64,000 nucleotides of DNA from Chloroflexota bacterium (GCA_016235445.1 JACRLB010000006.1:1-64000); one strand, 5' to 3'. Positions 36,067 to 44,780 are shown, counted from the first letter of the stretch. Translations and numbers: made by a program. Notes: generated by a model from the sequence alone, not told the origin.

Positions 36067-37503
36067 ATGTCATTTGCGGCGCTATTAACCCAGGAACAGG
36101 TTGAACGAATCCACGACGCTTCGTTGGAGATTTTGGAAGATGTTGGCTTGAAGGTTCGCTACGAGCCTGCGCGTCAACTTTTCAAACAGCACGGATGTAT
36201 CATCGAAGACGAACGTGTTAAATTTCCACGCGCAATTACAGAGAAATATCGCAGGATGGTTCCGCCGAGTTTTACTTTTCACGGGCGCGACCCGAAATTT
36301 GACAAGACGATCCCGCGGGATAGCCCGGTCATTGTCACAGCCAGTTCCGCTCCCGATATCATAGATCCAATTACGGGCGTGGAAAGACGCGCTGAGTCTT
36401 CTGATATTGCGCGCATCGCACATCTGATCAACGAACTTCCAGGCTATGACATTTTCTCCATCTCGACCCTGGCGGATGACGCGCCTGCGGATCAATTCAC
36501 AATCTCGAGGCTGTATCCATCCATCAAGTATTGTCTTAAACCGATCCGTGTCACCACGACCGATCACAAGGACACACTGGCTGTTATGGAAATGGCGTAC
36601 ATGGTGGCGGGTGGGAAGGAAGCGTACATGGAGCGCCCCTTCCTGACGCATCATTATTGCCCCGTTGTTTCGCCGTTGACGATGGACAATCTTTCCACTG
36701 AAAACGTGATGTATTTTGCCAGCGAAGGTTTGCCCGTGTACCCGACCATTGTGCCGAACGCAGGCCTCACTTCGCCAATGTCCATGGCGGGGACGCTGGC
36801 GCAGGGCAACGCGGAATTTTTGTCCGCGCTGGTGTTGATGCAAATGGTAAAGGAAGGCACGCCTACCATTTATGCCACGCTCGGCACCGTTGCAGATATG
36901 CGCTCCGGCGCTTACACATCTGGCGCAATCGAGTGCGGCATGTTGCACATGGCGTTCGCGCAACTGGCGCGGTTTTACAATGTGCCTTGCGGCGGTTATA
37001 TCGGCCTGACCAATTCAAAGTTGAATGACGCGCAGGCTGGTTATGAAACAGGCATGTCTGGAATTGCTGGTTTGCTCGGCGGTATGGATATGTTCAACAT
37101 CGGCGGGTTGATCGATGCGCTGAAGACCTTCGATTTTGCCAAAGCCGTGATGGATGATGAAGCCGCTCAAATGATGAAACGCTTGAAACGCGGAATCAAT
37201 TTTGGCGAAGATGACCTGGCGATTTCGCTCATCAAGGAAATTGGCCCGGGCGGCTCTTATATCACCGCCAAACACACCATCGGCCGCATGAAAACCGAAG
37301 CCGTGATGACAAAGATCGCAGACCGCAATGCGCGCACGATTTGGGAAAAGAAAGGCTCCACAGATATTCACGCCCGCGCGATGATGAAGGCAAAGGAGAT
37401 TATGACCAGCAATCCCCAGCCGTTGATTTCGGACGAATTGGATGAAACACTTCGCGCAAGGTTCGAGGGCATGGTTGCCGGCGCATTGACCCCAATTGAA
37501 TAG
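36067..37503 (+). CDS. MttB-family corrinoid-dependent methyltransferase (non-pyrrolysine type)
   Basis: A 478-residue member of the trimethylamine methyltransferase superfamily, with LTQEQVERIHDASLEILEDVGL at the start and a TIM-barrel core (YCPVVSPLTMDN, GTVADMRSGAYTSGA, NSKLNDAQAGYE). No in-frame TAG occurs, so it belongs to the larger group lacking pyrrolysine, whose studied members demethylate glycine betaine, carnitine or proline betaine. Its corrinoid partner (MtgC/MttC type) is not in the window. With the two N-methyl oxidoreductases it fits quaternary-amine demethylation. ATG 36067 has AAGGAT upstream. Confidence 0.88.
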   Translation: MSFAALLTQEQVERIHDASLEILEDVGLKVRYEPARQLFKQHGCIIEDERVKFPRAITEKYRRMVPPSFTFHGRDPKFDKTIPRDSPVIVTASSAPDIIDPITGVERRAESSDIARIAHLINELPGYDIFSISTLADDAPADQFTISRLYPSIKYCLKPIRVTTTDHKDTLAVMEMAYMVAGGKEAYMERPFLTHHYCPVVSPLTMDNLSTENVMYFASEGLPVYPTIVPNAGLTSPMSMAGTLAQGNAEFLSALVLMQMVKEGTPTIYATLGTVADMRSGAYTSGAIECGMLHMAFAQLARFYNVPCGGYIGLTNSKLNDAQAGYETGMSGIAGLLGGMDMFNIGGLIDALKTFDFAKAVMDDEAAQMMKRLKRGINFGEDDLAISLIKEIGPGGSYITAKHTIGRMKTEAVMTKIADRNARTIWEKKGSTDIHARAMMKAKEIMTSNPQPLISDELDETLRARFEGMVAGALTPIE

Positions 37504-37982
37504 ACGTGATCGGAAATAAAATTGGGAGGCAGACCGCGAAGCGCGCAGAAAAACGTCGAACGAATGAAAGTTGGCTCTACCGTTTTTAACGGGAAAACTA
37601 TCGCCAACTAAAAAAATCTGCCGCGAATTTCGCTAATTCACGCCAATTTTCAAACCAATTTTGTAATAGCCAGCAATCGGTTGAACATTTTTTGAACCAC
37701 GGAGGCACGAAGCCACTGAGAAAAATAAGGGAGAAACTCCGTGGCTCAGTGTCTCAGTGGTGAAAGTTTTTTGTTCAACCGTTATCTGACCAATACATTT
37801 TCAAACCAATTTGCGAAAATTCGCGACATCGTACCCGTAGGGTAAATTCGCGGCAAAAGGTTTGTTGTTTGAAATTCAATCCCGCCAGAAACGGGAGAGT
37901 CTGTGAAAGTTTAAATCAGCAATGCGGTCACGGGTCTGGAGTTCAACCCGCCGTGGCCATAAAAAATATCGAAAGGTACTCT
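37504..37982. repeat. 479-bp non-coding gap with nested hairpins
   Basis: No gene is supported. An outer pair GGTTGAACA (near 37680) / TGTTCAACC (near 37775) encloses a CCACGGAGG-type hairpin (37697-37771); outside these, CGCGAATTTCGC...CAAACCAATTT and CAAACCAATTTGCG...AATTCGCGG form a further opposed pair. This reads as repeats inserted into repeats. The last 60 bp are the leader of the DUF47 gene. Confidence 0.7.
37697..37771. repeat. Octamer/nonamer hairpin (CCACGGAGG family)
   Basis: Left arm CCACGGAGG, CACGAAGC, CACTGAGA; right arm CTCCGTGG, CTCAGTGT, CTCAGTGG. Related to the CCACAAAGG hairpins. Confidence 0.7.
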
Positions 37983-38603
37983 ATGTTTGGATTTTTCAAG
38001 AAACGAGAAAATGTATTTCAAAGCCTGATCGAACAGCAGGCCTCCCTCGCTTACGAGGGACTGCGTCTTTTGGTCAGATATTTCGAGACCAGCGACCCCG
38101 ATGTTGCGGAGGAACTCTCCATAAAAGAGAAGGAGGCGGATGAAGTTCGTCGTATTTTAATTGACGAATTGAACCGCTCTTTCGTCACGCCGTTTGATCG
38201 TGAGGATATTTTCGCCCTCTCCCGCTCCATCGACGATGTGATCGACTACGCAGATACAACGGTGATGGAGATGGTGGTTCTCAAGGTTCAACCCACCGTC
38301 TACATGCAAAGGATCGCCTCCCTATTGAAGGACGCGGCCTACGAAATCATGCACGCCGTTCAACGCCTGCCGAAACATCCAAACGTCGCCATCGATCACG
38401 CCCAGCGCGCAAAGGCGTTGGAGAACCGCGTAGAAGCCGTCTACCGTGAAGCCGTAGCAGACCTGTTCAGCGGGCCTGAAGATTTGCATCACGTTGTCGA
38501 AATGTTGAAACTGCGTGAGGTGTACCGTCACCTTTCCAATGCGGCGGACCGCGGAGATGAAGCGGCGAACATTATTGCAGATATTGTTGTAAAGAAAACT
38601 TAA
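37983..38603 (+). CDS. DUF47/PhoU-like accessory protein of the PiT transporter
   Basis: A 206-residue helical protein with FGFFKKRENVFQSLIEQQASL, RSIDDVIDYADTTVMEM and REVYRHLSNAADRGDEAANIIADIVVKK, the metal-binding DUF47 pattern. DUF47 proteins are PhoU relatives, almost always beside a PiT phosphate transporter, as here (10 bp upstream). They probably regulate transport by phosphate status. The open frame begins at 37869, but ATG 37983 matches the family start. Confidence 0.9.
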   Translation: MFGFFKKRENVFQSLIEQQASLAYEGLRLLVRYFETSDPDVAEELSIKEKEADEVRRILIDELNRSFVTPFDREDIFALSRSIDDVIDYADTTVMEMVVLKVQPTVYMQRIASLLKDAAYEIMHAVQRLPKHPNVAIDHAQRAKALENRVEAVYREAVADLFSGPEDLHHVVEMLKLREVYRHLSNAADRGDEAANIIADIVVKKT

Positions 38604-38613
38604 CCAGGTGTTA

Positions 38614-39606
38614 ATGTCTTCTCCATTGATCCTTGTTATTATTCTGGCGCTGGTTTTCGAGTTCATCAACGGAATGCGCGATTCGAGCAACATCGTAGCG
38701 ACCATGATTTCATCGCGCGCCTTTCGCCCAAATACTGCGCTCGGCGTGACCGCCGTTGCCGAGTTCTTTGGACCCTTTTTGTTTGGCGTGACCGTGGCAA
38801 AAACCGTCGGCGGCGATATTGTCGATTCGCACCTGCTCACGCTGAACGCCCTGGTGGCCTGTCTGCTGGCGGCCATAGTTTGGAACATGGTCACATGGTT
38901 CCTGGGCATCCCCAGCAGTTCATCTCATGCCTTGATCGGCGGCCTGATTGGCGTAGTTGCGTTTACCGCTGGTTTCGGAGCGATCAACCTTAAGGCCATC
39001 TACAAAGTGCTCATCGGTTTGTTTATCTCACCCCTGGCTGGTTTTGTGGCTGGCTTCATCATATTACGGCTGATCTACTTCCTTGCGCGCCATGCTTCTC
39101 CGAACATCAACGAGTTTTTCAAACGCGCCCAGTTGTTTACTGCGGTTGGGCTGGCGTTCAGTCACGGGACGAATGACGCGCAAAAAACAATGGGCATCAT
39201 TACGCTGAGTTTATTGATCGGCGGCGCATTGGATAATTTTACCGTCCCGTTTTGGGTGATCGTCATCAGCGCTTCGACTATGGCGCTGGGAACTGCTCTG
39301 GGTGGCTGGAGGTTGATCCGCACTTTGGGCGGCAAGTTCTACAAGATTCGCCCGGTACATAGCTTTGCCACTCAAATGACATCTGCTTTTGTGATTCTCG
39401 CGGCTTCCTTTGGGGGCGCGCCAGTCAGCACCACGCAGGTTGTCAGTTCTGCCATTGTTGGCGTAGGCTCCTCGGAACGCTTCGGCAAAGTGCGCTGGAC
39501 TGTGGTTACAGATATTCTCATTGCCTGGATGATCACCATCCCTGTCAGTGGGTTGATCTCGGCGGGTATTTATTGGTTTATCGTGAATGTAGCGGGAGGC
39601 AGGTAA
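38614..39606 (+). CDS. pit: PiT-family inorganic phosphate transporter
   Basis: A 330-residue membrane protein with about 10 transmembrane segments and the duplicated PiT signature (NGMRDSSNIVATMISSRA in the first half, SHGTNDAQKTMGIITLSLL in the second). It exchanges metal-phosphate and protons. ATG 38614 is preferred, with a GTG two codons upstream (38608) as the alternative. It is paired with DUF47 and placed between the methyltransferase and ABC importer genes, tying phosphate handling to the island. Confidence 0.9.
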   Translation: MSSPLILVIILALVFEFINGMRDSSNIVATMISSRAFRPNTALGVTAVAEFFGPFLFGVTVAKTVGGDIVDSHLLTLNALVACLLAAIVWNMVTWFLGIPSSSSHALIGGLIGVVAFTAGFGAINLKAIYKVLIGLFISPLAGFVAGFIILRLIYFLARHASPNINEFFKRAQLFTAVGLAFSHGTNDAQKTMGIITLSLLIGGALDNFTVPFWVIVISASTMALGTALGGWRLIRTLGGKFYKIRPVHSFATQMTSAFVILAASFGGAPVSTTQVVSSAIVGVGSSERFGKVRWTVVTDILIAWMITIPVSGLISAGIYWFIVNVAGGR

Positions 39607-39645
39607 GTGTACAACCTTCTTTTGGTCATTCATTCAAAGCGCGGT

Positions 39646-39674
39646 TTGACTTTGAATATTGATAATGCTAAAAT
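39646..39674 (+). promoter_or_regulatory. Promoter of the ABC importer operon
   Basis: TTGACT (39646-39651), 17-bp spacer, TAAAAT (39669-39674). It starts the substrate-binding protein gene and its partners. Confidence 0.65.
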
Positions 39675-39692
39675 GTTAACAGTTTGTTAACA
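39674..39692. promoter_or_regulatory. Duplicated operator TGTTAACA-GTT-TGTTAACA
   Basis: Two identical 8-bp palindromes (39674-39681 and 39685-39692), centres 11 bp apart, cover the predicted transcription start. One helical turn of spacing suggests a dimeric repressor bound on one DNA face, or two cooperative dimers. Confidence 0.6.
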
Positions 39693-39781
39693 GAATGGAG
39701 GCGCTGGGAAGAGAAGTAATAAGGCAGTATCGATCGTATCTTTTGTCCATTCAAACTAATACAAATAGGAGATAGAGAGAA

Positions 39782-40972
39782 ATGCGTACCAAAAACTTTG
39801 CTTATCATTTGCTCGCCCTGTTCGTGATCGCGGCAACCGTGTTGTCCGCGTGCGGCGGCGGCCCTGTTGCTACTGAAGCCCCTGTCGTTACCGAAGCCCC
39901 TGTCGTTGCTACCGAAGCCCCTGTCGTTGCAACTGAAGCGCCTGTTGTTGACCCCATGGCAGACCTTGTTGCCGCGGCTCAGGCCGAAGGCACACTGACA
40001 ACCATCGCGCTGCCCCATGATTGGTGCAACTACGGCGAAGCCATCGAAACCTTCAAAGCCAAGTATGGTCTCGAAGTCAACGAATTGAATCCTGACGCCG
40101 GCTCGGGTGACGAAGTCGAAGCCATCAAAGCTAACAAGGATAATACCGGCCCGCAGGCCCCTGATGTCATTGACGTTGGTTTTGCTTTCGGCGCTTCCTC
40201 CAAGGCTGAAGGTTTGATCCAGCCTTACAAGGTTTCCACCTGGGATAGCATCCCCGATGACGCCAAAGATGCCGAAGGTTACTGGTATGGCGATTACTAC
40301 GGCGTGTTGTCCTTCCTCGTGAACACCGACGTTCAACCCGAAGTTCCCCAGGATTGGGCTGATTTGCTCGACCCCAAGTACAACGGTCAGGTTGCTCTCT
40401 CTGGCGATCCCCGCACTTCCAATCAGGCGATTCAAACCGTTTATGCCTCTACACTCGCTAACGGCGGTTCCCTTGATGATGCCCAGGCCGGTCTCGACTT
40501 CTTCGCCGATATGAACGCTGCTGGCAATCTTGTTCCTTTGATCGCGAACAATGGTTTGGTTGCCACTGGCGAAACCGCTGTCCGCATTACCTGGGACTAT
40601 AACGCTCTTGCCGCTGTGGATTCCTTCGAAGGCAATCCCAAGGCTGAGGTTGTGATTCCTGCCACTGGCCGCTTCGCTGGTGTCTATGTTCAGGCGATCA
40701 GCGCGTATGCCCCGCACCCCAATGCCGCCAAGTTATGGATGGAGTTCCTCTATTCTGACGAAGGCCAGACCATCTGGATGAAGGGCTACTGCCACCCGAT
40801 CCGCGAAGGCGACATGCGCGAACGTGGTGTCATCCCCGCCGACTTGCTCGCCAAACTGCCTGATGTCTCCGGCGCAGTATTCCCCACCCTCGCTCAACTT
40901 GATGCGGCGAAAGCCCTCATCACCGCGAACTGGGATTCAGCCGTCGGCGCAGACGTTCAAGCTGCTCCGTAA
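39782..40972 (+). CDS. ABC-transporter substrate-binding lipoprotein
   Basis: A 396-residue periplasmic-binding-protein-type lipoprotein (signal to VLSACGG). A linker with four TEAPVV-like repeats precedes the mature domain at residue 60. The fold resembles family-1 binding proteins of the Fe3+/polyamine/aminoethylphosphonate type (LVNTDVQPEVPQDWADLLDPKYNGQ, SAYAPHPNAAKLWMEFLYSDEGQ). Ligand unknown; an amine or organophosphorus solute would suit the genes around it. A terminator-like stem follows it and would favour high relative expression over the permeases. Confidence 0.85.
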   Translation: MRTKNFAYHLLALFVIAATVLSACGGGPVATEAPVVTEAPVVATEAPVVATEAPVVDPMADLVAAAQAEGTLTTIALPHDWCNYGEAIETFKAKYGLEVNELNPDAGSGDEVEAIKANKDNTGPQAPDVIDVGFAFGASSKAEGLIQPYKVSTWDSIPDDAKDAEGYWYGDYYGVLSFLVNTDVQPEVPQDWADLLDPKYNGQVALSGDPRTSNQAIQTVYASTLANGGSLDDAQAGLDFFADMNAAGNLVPLIANNGLVATGETAVRITWDYNALAAVDSFEGNPKAEVVIPATGRFAGVYVQAISAYAPHPNAAKLWMEFLYSDEGQTIWMKGYCHPIREGDMRERGVIPADLLAKLPDVSGAVFPTLAQLDAAKALITANWDSAVGADVQAAP

Positions 40973-40994
40973 CAAATTGATTTGATGTAATAAT

Positions 40995-41024
40995 GCGAGA
41001 CCCTGCCATCTGGCAGGGTCTCGC
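40995..41024 (+). promoter_or_regulatory. mRNA-stabilising hairpin after the binding-protein gene
   Basis: Perfect 13-bp stem GCGAGACCCTGCC (40995-41007) / GGCAGGGTCTCGC (41012-41024) with a 4-nt loop and no T-tract. It stands in the gap before the permease genes, where such stems protect the upstream mRNA. Confidence 0.6.
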
Positions 41025-41052
41025 CACAGCAAGAGATAAGTTGAGGTAATTA

Positions 41053-41943
41053 ATGGCTCAAACTGCTCTTAACCCAAAAGGCGTTTCCCCCTCCGCTGAT
41101 TGGAAAAAATGGCTGGGCGTAACGCCATTTTTCCTGTTTGCAATCCTTTTCCTTATTTTGCCGTCCCTGCGTTTATTTATAGGCAGTTTTACAACTGAAG
41201 ACGGCCAATTTTCACTCGTAAATATCATTCAATTATTTGAAGAAAAGGCCATCCTGGATGCATACTGGCTGAGCATTCGCATTAGCGCAGCCACCGCGCT
41301 CGGCGGCGGACTCTTCGGCTTTTTACTTGCATACTCCGTAACCGTGGGCGGACTGCCAAAACCCCTGCGTTCGGCATTGATAACTTTCTCCGGCGTAGCT
41401 TCCAATTTTGCAGGGGTTCCCCTTGCCTTTGCCTTTATTGCAACATTGGGGCGCACGGGGTTTATCACCACCCTGATAAAAAACCTGTTTGGCGTGAATT
41501 TGTATCAGCAAACAGATTTTGACCTGTACAGTTTTGCCGGCCTCAGCCTGACTTATATGTATTTCCAATTTCCGCTCATGGTGTTGATCATGGCCCCGGC
41601 ATTGGACGGATTGAAGCGTGAATGGCGTGAAGCCGCTGAAAACCTTGGGGCAAGTAATTTTCAATATTGGATGCGGGTTGCCTTCCCTGTACTGCTTCCT
41701 TCTATACTGGGAACCATGATCCTTCTGTTTGGGAATGCCTTTGGGGCCTATGCCACGGCGTACGCACTGACAGGCGGCCGATTGGGCATTATTACCATTC
41801 AGATCGGGGCGCAAATTCGCGGCGATGTACACCACAACCCAGGCCTTGGCTATGCCATGGCGATGGGAATGGTGGTCGTGATGACAATATCTTTGATTGG
41901 CTATTCATGGCTTCAGAAAAGATCAGAAAGGTGGTTGAGATGA
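41053..41943 (+). CDS. ABC importer permease 1
   Basis: A 296-residue inner-membrane permease with six hydrophobic segments and the cytoplasmic EAA loop (EWREAAENLGASNFQYWMRVAFP), which docks on the ATPase. It is the partner of the downstream permease, as usual for Fe3+/polyamine/AEP-type importers. ATG 41053 follows GAGGTAA. Its stop overlaps the start of permease 2 (ATGA). Confidence 0.88.
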   Translation: MAQTALNPKGVSPSADWKKWLGVTPFFLFAILFLILPSLRLFIGSFTTEDGQFSLVNIIQLFEEKAILDAYWLSIRISAATALGGGLFGFLLAYSVTVGGLPKPLRSALITFSGVASNFAGVPLAFAFIATLGRTGFITTLIKNLFGVNLYQQTDFDLYSFAGLSLTYMYFQFPLMVLIMAPALDGLKREWREAAENLGASNFQYWMRVAFPVLLPSILGTMILLFGNAFGAYATAYALTGGRLGIITIQIGAQIRGDVHHNPGLGYAMAMGMVVVMTISLIGYSWLQKRSERWLR

Positions 41944-42821
41944 GCGGCATTTCCTTTGGCGTACGCGTCGGCAAGCAGGGGAATCGCAAATCCTGGTCAC
42001 TTTCGCGCCTCGGAACGCGGTTTTGGAGTTGGTTCTGGTTTATTTTAGGCGCGTTGTATTTCCTTCTGCCACTGTATGCAACGGCCAATTTTTCACTTCG
42101 TATGGAACGTGATGTAATTGGGTTCAAGGCGTATATCAGGGCGTTTGAAGATCCTGAATTTCTTAAAACCTTCCTGTATTCGAACGTTCTTGCCTTATTG
42201 ACCATCGTTGCCAGCATTATTCTGATCGTCCCAACCGCCTATTGGATTCGGTTGCGATTGCCGGAAGCGCGGAGGATCGTGGAGTTCATCACACTGTTGC
42301 CTTTTGTGGTGCCGGCCATCATCCTGGTTTTCGGTTTGATCCGCATTTATAGTTCGCCCATCAAAATTCCCTTTACCGATACGACATTATTCCAGCCGCT
42401 TACCACATTCGAGGTAGGCACGGATATTTTAATCGTTGCCGGGTATATGGTGTTGGGCCTGCCTTATATGTACCGTTCTGTAGATACCGGCATGCGTACG
42501 GTGGATGTTCGCACTCTTACCGAAGCCGCGCAAAGCCTGGGCGCAAGTTGGTTTACCATCATAGTTCGCGTAATCCTCCCCAATATCCGCGCCGCATTAT
42601 TAAGCGGCGCCCTGCTTACCTTTGCCATTGTGGTTGGCGAAGTCACCCTTGCTTCCTTCCTTGGTGTGCCCGCTTTCGGCCCCTATCTTTTCCTGTTGGG
42701 CCAGCATCGTGCGTATGAACCTGCGGCGCTTTCCTTCGCAAGCTTCCTGCTTACATGGGTTGCAATGGGACTGATTCAATTGTTTACAGGCGGGCAAGGG
42801 CAAGCCGCTGGGGCGCATTAA
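41940..42821 (+). CDS. ABC importer permease 2
   Basis: A 293-residue membrane permease with six hydrophobic segments and the EAA motif TEAAQSLGASWFTIIVRVILPNIRAALLSG. Start ATG 41940 overlaps the previous stop by 4 bp. The upstream open frame from 41667 is inside permease 1 and unlikely to be used. The ATPase gene follows after 18 bp. Confidence 0.88.
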   Translation: MSGISFGVRVGKQGNRKSWSLSRLGTRFWSWFWFILGALYFLLPLYATANFSLRMERDVIGFKAYIRAFEDPEFLKTFLYSNVLALLTIVASIILIVPTAYWIRLRLPEARRIVEFITLLPFVVPAIILVFGLIRIYSSPIKIPFTDTTLFQPLTTFEVGTDILIVAGYMVLGLPYMYRSVDTGMRTVDVRTLTEAAQSLGASWFTIIVRVILPNIRAALLSGALLTFAIVVGEVTLASFLGVPAFGPYLFLLGQHRAYEPAALSFASFLLTWVAMGLIQLFTGGQGQAAGAH

Positions 42822-42839
42822 TACAGAGGAGAATTCACC

Positions 42840-43901
42840 ATGTCATATTTATCCATTTCAAATGTTACAAAGCAGTTTGGCGATGCGGTGGTGGTTGACA
42901 ATTTCAACCTCGATATCGAGAAGGGCGAATTCGTTTCTTTTCTCGGGCCGTCAGGCTGTGGGAAGACCACAACACTGCGCATGGTGGCGGGCTTTGAAAT
43001 TCCCACCTCCGGGAGAATCTTGCTGGATGGCGCGGATATAACCGACAAGGCCCCAAACCAGCGCAATGTAGGTATGATCTTTCAATCGTATGCCTTGTTT
43101 CCCAATATGACCGTTGCGCAAAACATTGGCTTTGGGCTTCGCGTTCGCAAAGAGCCGGAAGCGATGATCAAACAGCGCGTGGACGAAATGGTTGGCCTGA
43201 TCAACCTTGAGAAACACGCCAACAAATATCCCTATCAGCTTTCAGGCGGGCAACAACAGCGCGTCTCATTGGCGCGCGCGCTTGCCAATCGTCCGCAGGT
43301 GCTTTTGCTTGATGAGCCTCTTTCAGCATTGGACGCCAAGATCCGCGTGTCTTTGCGGGCTGAAATCCGCGCGATTCAAAAATCACTTGGAATTACGGCG
43401 ATATTTGTTACGCACGACCAGGAAGAAGCCTTGTCCATCTCCGATCGTATCGTGGTGATGAATGTGGGGGAGATGGAACAGGTGGGTACTCCCTTTGAGA
43501 TATACAACTTCCCCAAGACCCGTTTTGTCGCCAATTTTGTGGGTTCATTGAACACAGCCGACGCAGAAGTGGTTGACCCTGCAAAAGGGCTGGTGAGCAT
43601 GGACGGGGTGCAACTTGAAGCCGCGGAAGGGACCGATGGAAGGAAGAAGGGCGACAAGGTGAAGATCGCCATTCGTCCGGAACGGCTGAGCTTTGCCTCT
43701 GAGCAGAAGAAGGCCAATGTGGTGGACTGTATCATCGAGAACATCACCTTCCTTGGGGCGGTTGTCCGCATTCAGGTGAAGATCGGCAATACCAAATTCA
43801 ACATGGACACGTTCAATAATCCCTTCCTTGAACTTCCCAAAATCGGCGCGAAAGAACAGGTGACCTGTTCAAAGGAAGCCGTGCTGGTTTTGGACGACTA
43901 G
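42840..43901 (+). CDS. ABC importer ATP-binding protein
   Basis: A 353-residue ATPase with Walker A GPSGCGKTT (residues 36-44), signature LSGGQQQR (about 134-141), Walker B LLLDEPLSALD and a C-terminal regulatory (TOBE) domain of about 110 residues (DKVKIAIRPERLSF). This matches importers of the PotA/FbpC/PhnT class. It has an intact catalytic set and closes the four-gene transporter set. ATG 42840 follows GGAGAA. Confidence 0.9.
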   Translation: MSYLSISNVTKQFGDAVVVDNFNLDIEKGEFVSFLGPSGCGKTTTLRMVAGFEIPTSGRILLDGADITDKAPNQRNVGMIFQSYALFPNMTVAQNIGFGLRVRKEPEAMIKQRVDEMVGLINLEKHANKYPYQLSGGQQQRVSLARALANRPQVLLLDEPLSALDAKIRVSLRAEIRAIQKSLGITAIFVTHDQEEALSISDRIVVMNVGEMEQVGTPFEIYNFPKTRFVANFVGSLNTADAEVVDPAKGLVSMDGVQLEAAEGTDGRKKGDKVKIAIRPERLSFASEQKKANVVDCIIENITFLGAVVRIQVKIGNTKFNMDTFNNPFLELPKIGAKEQVTCSKEAVLVLDD

Positions 43902-43917
43902 CCGATAGTTAAATTTG

Positions 43918-43955
43918 AAAACGGTTCGATGTTTTACATCGAACCGTTTTTCTTT
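43918..43955 (+). terminator. Terminator after the ABC importer operon
   Basis: 14-bp stem AAAACGGTTCGATG (43918-43931) / CATCGAACCGTTTT (43937-43950) followed by TCTTTG. Overlaps the leader of the next gene; some readthrough is likely because that gene lies only 10 nt beyond. Confidence 0.8.
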
Positions 43956-43964
43956 GAGGTTGCC

Positions 43965-44780
43965 ATGAACAAAGTAATTCTCATCCTCTCAGATGCATTG
44001 CGTTATGACGTTGCAAAAGACAACATGGGGTTTCTCGGTCATTTGGTGGAAACAAAACAAGCCAGCCTTTATAAAATAATCGGCGAACTGCCGAGTATGT
44101 CCCGCCCGATGTATGAGACGATTCACACGGGACTGCCATCCAGCGAACATGGGATCGTGGCGAACTCGATTGTGCGGCTTTCAAACCAGCCGAATATTTT
44201 TCGCTCTGTAAAGGATGCGGGCAAGGTCACTGCGGCGGCGGCATATTATTGGTACTCCGAGCTTTATAACCGCGCGCCGTACGACCGCATTGACGATAAA
44301 GAGACTGACGAGGACTCATTGAACATCCAGCATGGGCGTTTCTACACCGAGGACGATTACCCCGATGTTGAACTCTTTGCCAGCGCGGCGCATCTGGTTC
44401 GCAAGTTTTCTCCCGACTATCTTTTGCTTCACCCCATGGGCATGGACTATCACGGCGAGACCTTCGGCTCCGACTCGAAGGAATATCGCAACCACGCCAT
44501 TTACCAGGATTCAAAACTCGCGCCGCTCCTCATGGAATGGCGCGAGCGGGGTTGCACAATTTTTGTCACTGGCGATCATGGCATCAACGCCGATGGCGCG
44601 CACGGCGGGACAACCCATCAGCAGCGCACCGTGCCGTTTTTTGTGATTCAACCGTCGGGTAGGGGAAGAGGCGAGGTGGATGAATCCATGTCACATCTGC
44701 AAATCGCGCCTACCATCCTCAAGCTGTTGGATATCCAAATCCCTGCGACGATGAAGCAGAAACCTTTAGCCTTCGATTAA
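43965..44780 (+). CDS. Alkaline-phosphatase-superfamily hydrolase (phosphodiesterase/phosphonate-hydrolase type)
   Basis: A 271-residue metal-dependent hydrolase with metal motif LILSDALRYD, nucleophile region PSMSRPMYETIHTG, GMDYHGETFG and VTGDHGINADGAHGGTTHQQRT, the conserved metal-binding set of nucleotide pyrophosphatase/phosphodiesterase-like members. It likely cleaves a phosphomono- or diester imported by the adjacent ABC system, perhaps a glycerophosphodiester. The frame opens at 43929 in the terminator, but ATG 43965 follows GAGG. Its 3' end overlaps the convergent DJ-1 gene by 15 bp. Confidence 0.85.
   Translation: MNKVILILSDALRYDVAKDNMGFLGHLVETKQASLYKIIGELPSMSRPMYETIHTGLPSSEHGIVANSIVRLSNQPNIFRSVKDAGKVTAAAAYYWYSELYNRAPYDRIDDKETDEDSLNIQHGRFYTEDDYPDVELFASAAHLVRKFSPDYLLLHPMGMDYHGETFGSDSKEYRNHAIYQDSKLAPLLMEWRERGCTIFVTGDHGINADGAHGGTTHQQRTVPFFVIQPSGRGRGEVDESMSHLQIAPTILKLLDIQIPATMKQKPLAFD

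Noticed and set aside
36085-36963. A 292-codon open frame on the minus strand
   Set aside because: Antisense to the MttB-family gene; composition is typical of a shadow frame.
40995-41024. A terminator after the substrate-binding protein
   Set aside because: The stem is strong but lacks a T-tract, and the operon continues; it is listed as an mRNA-stabilising hairpin.
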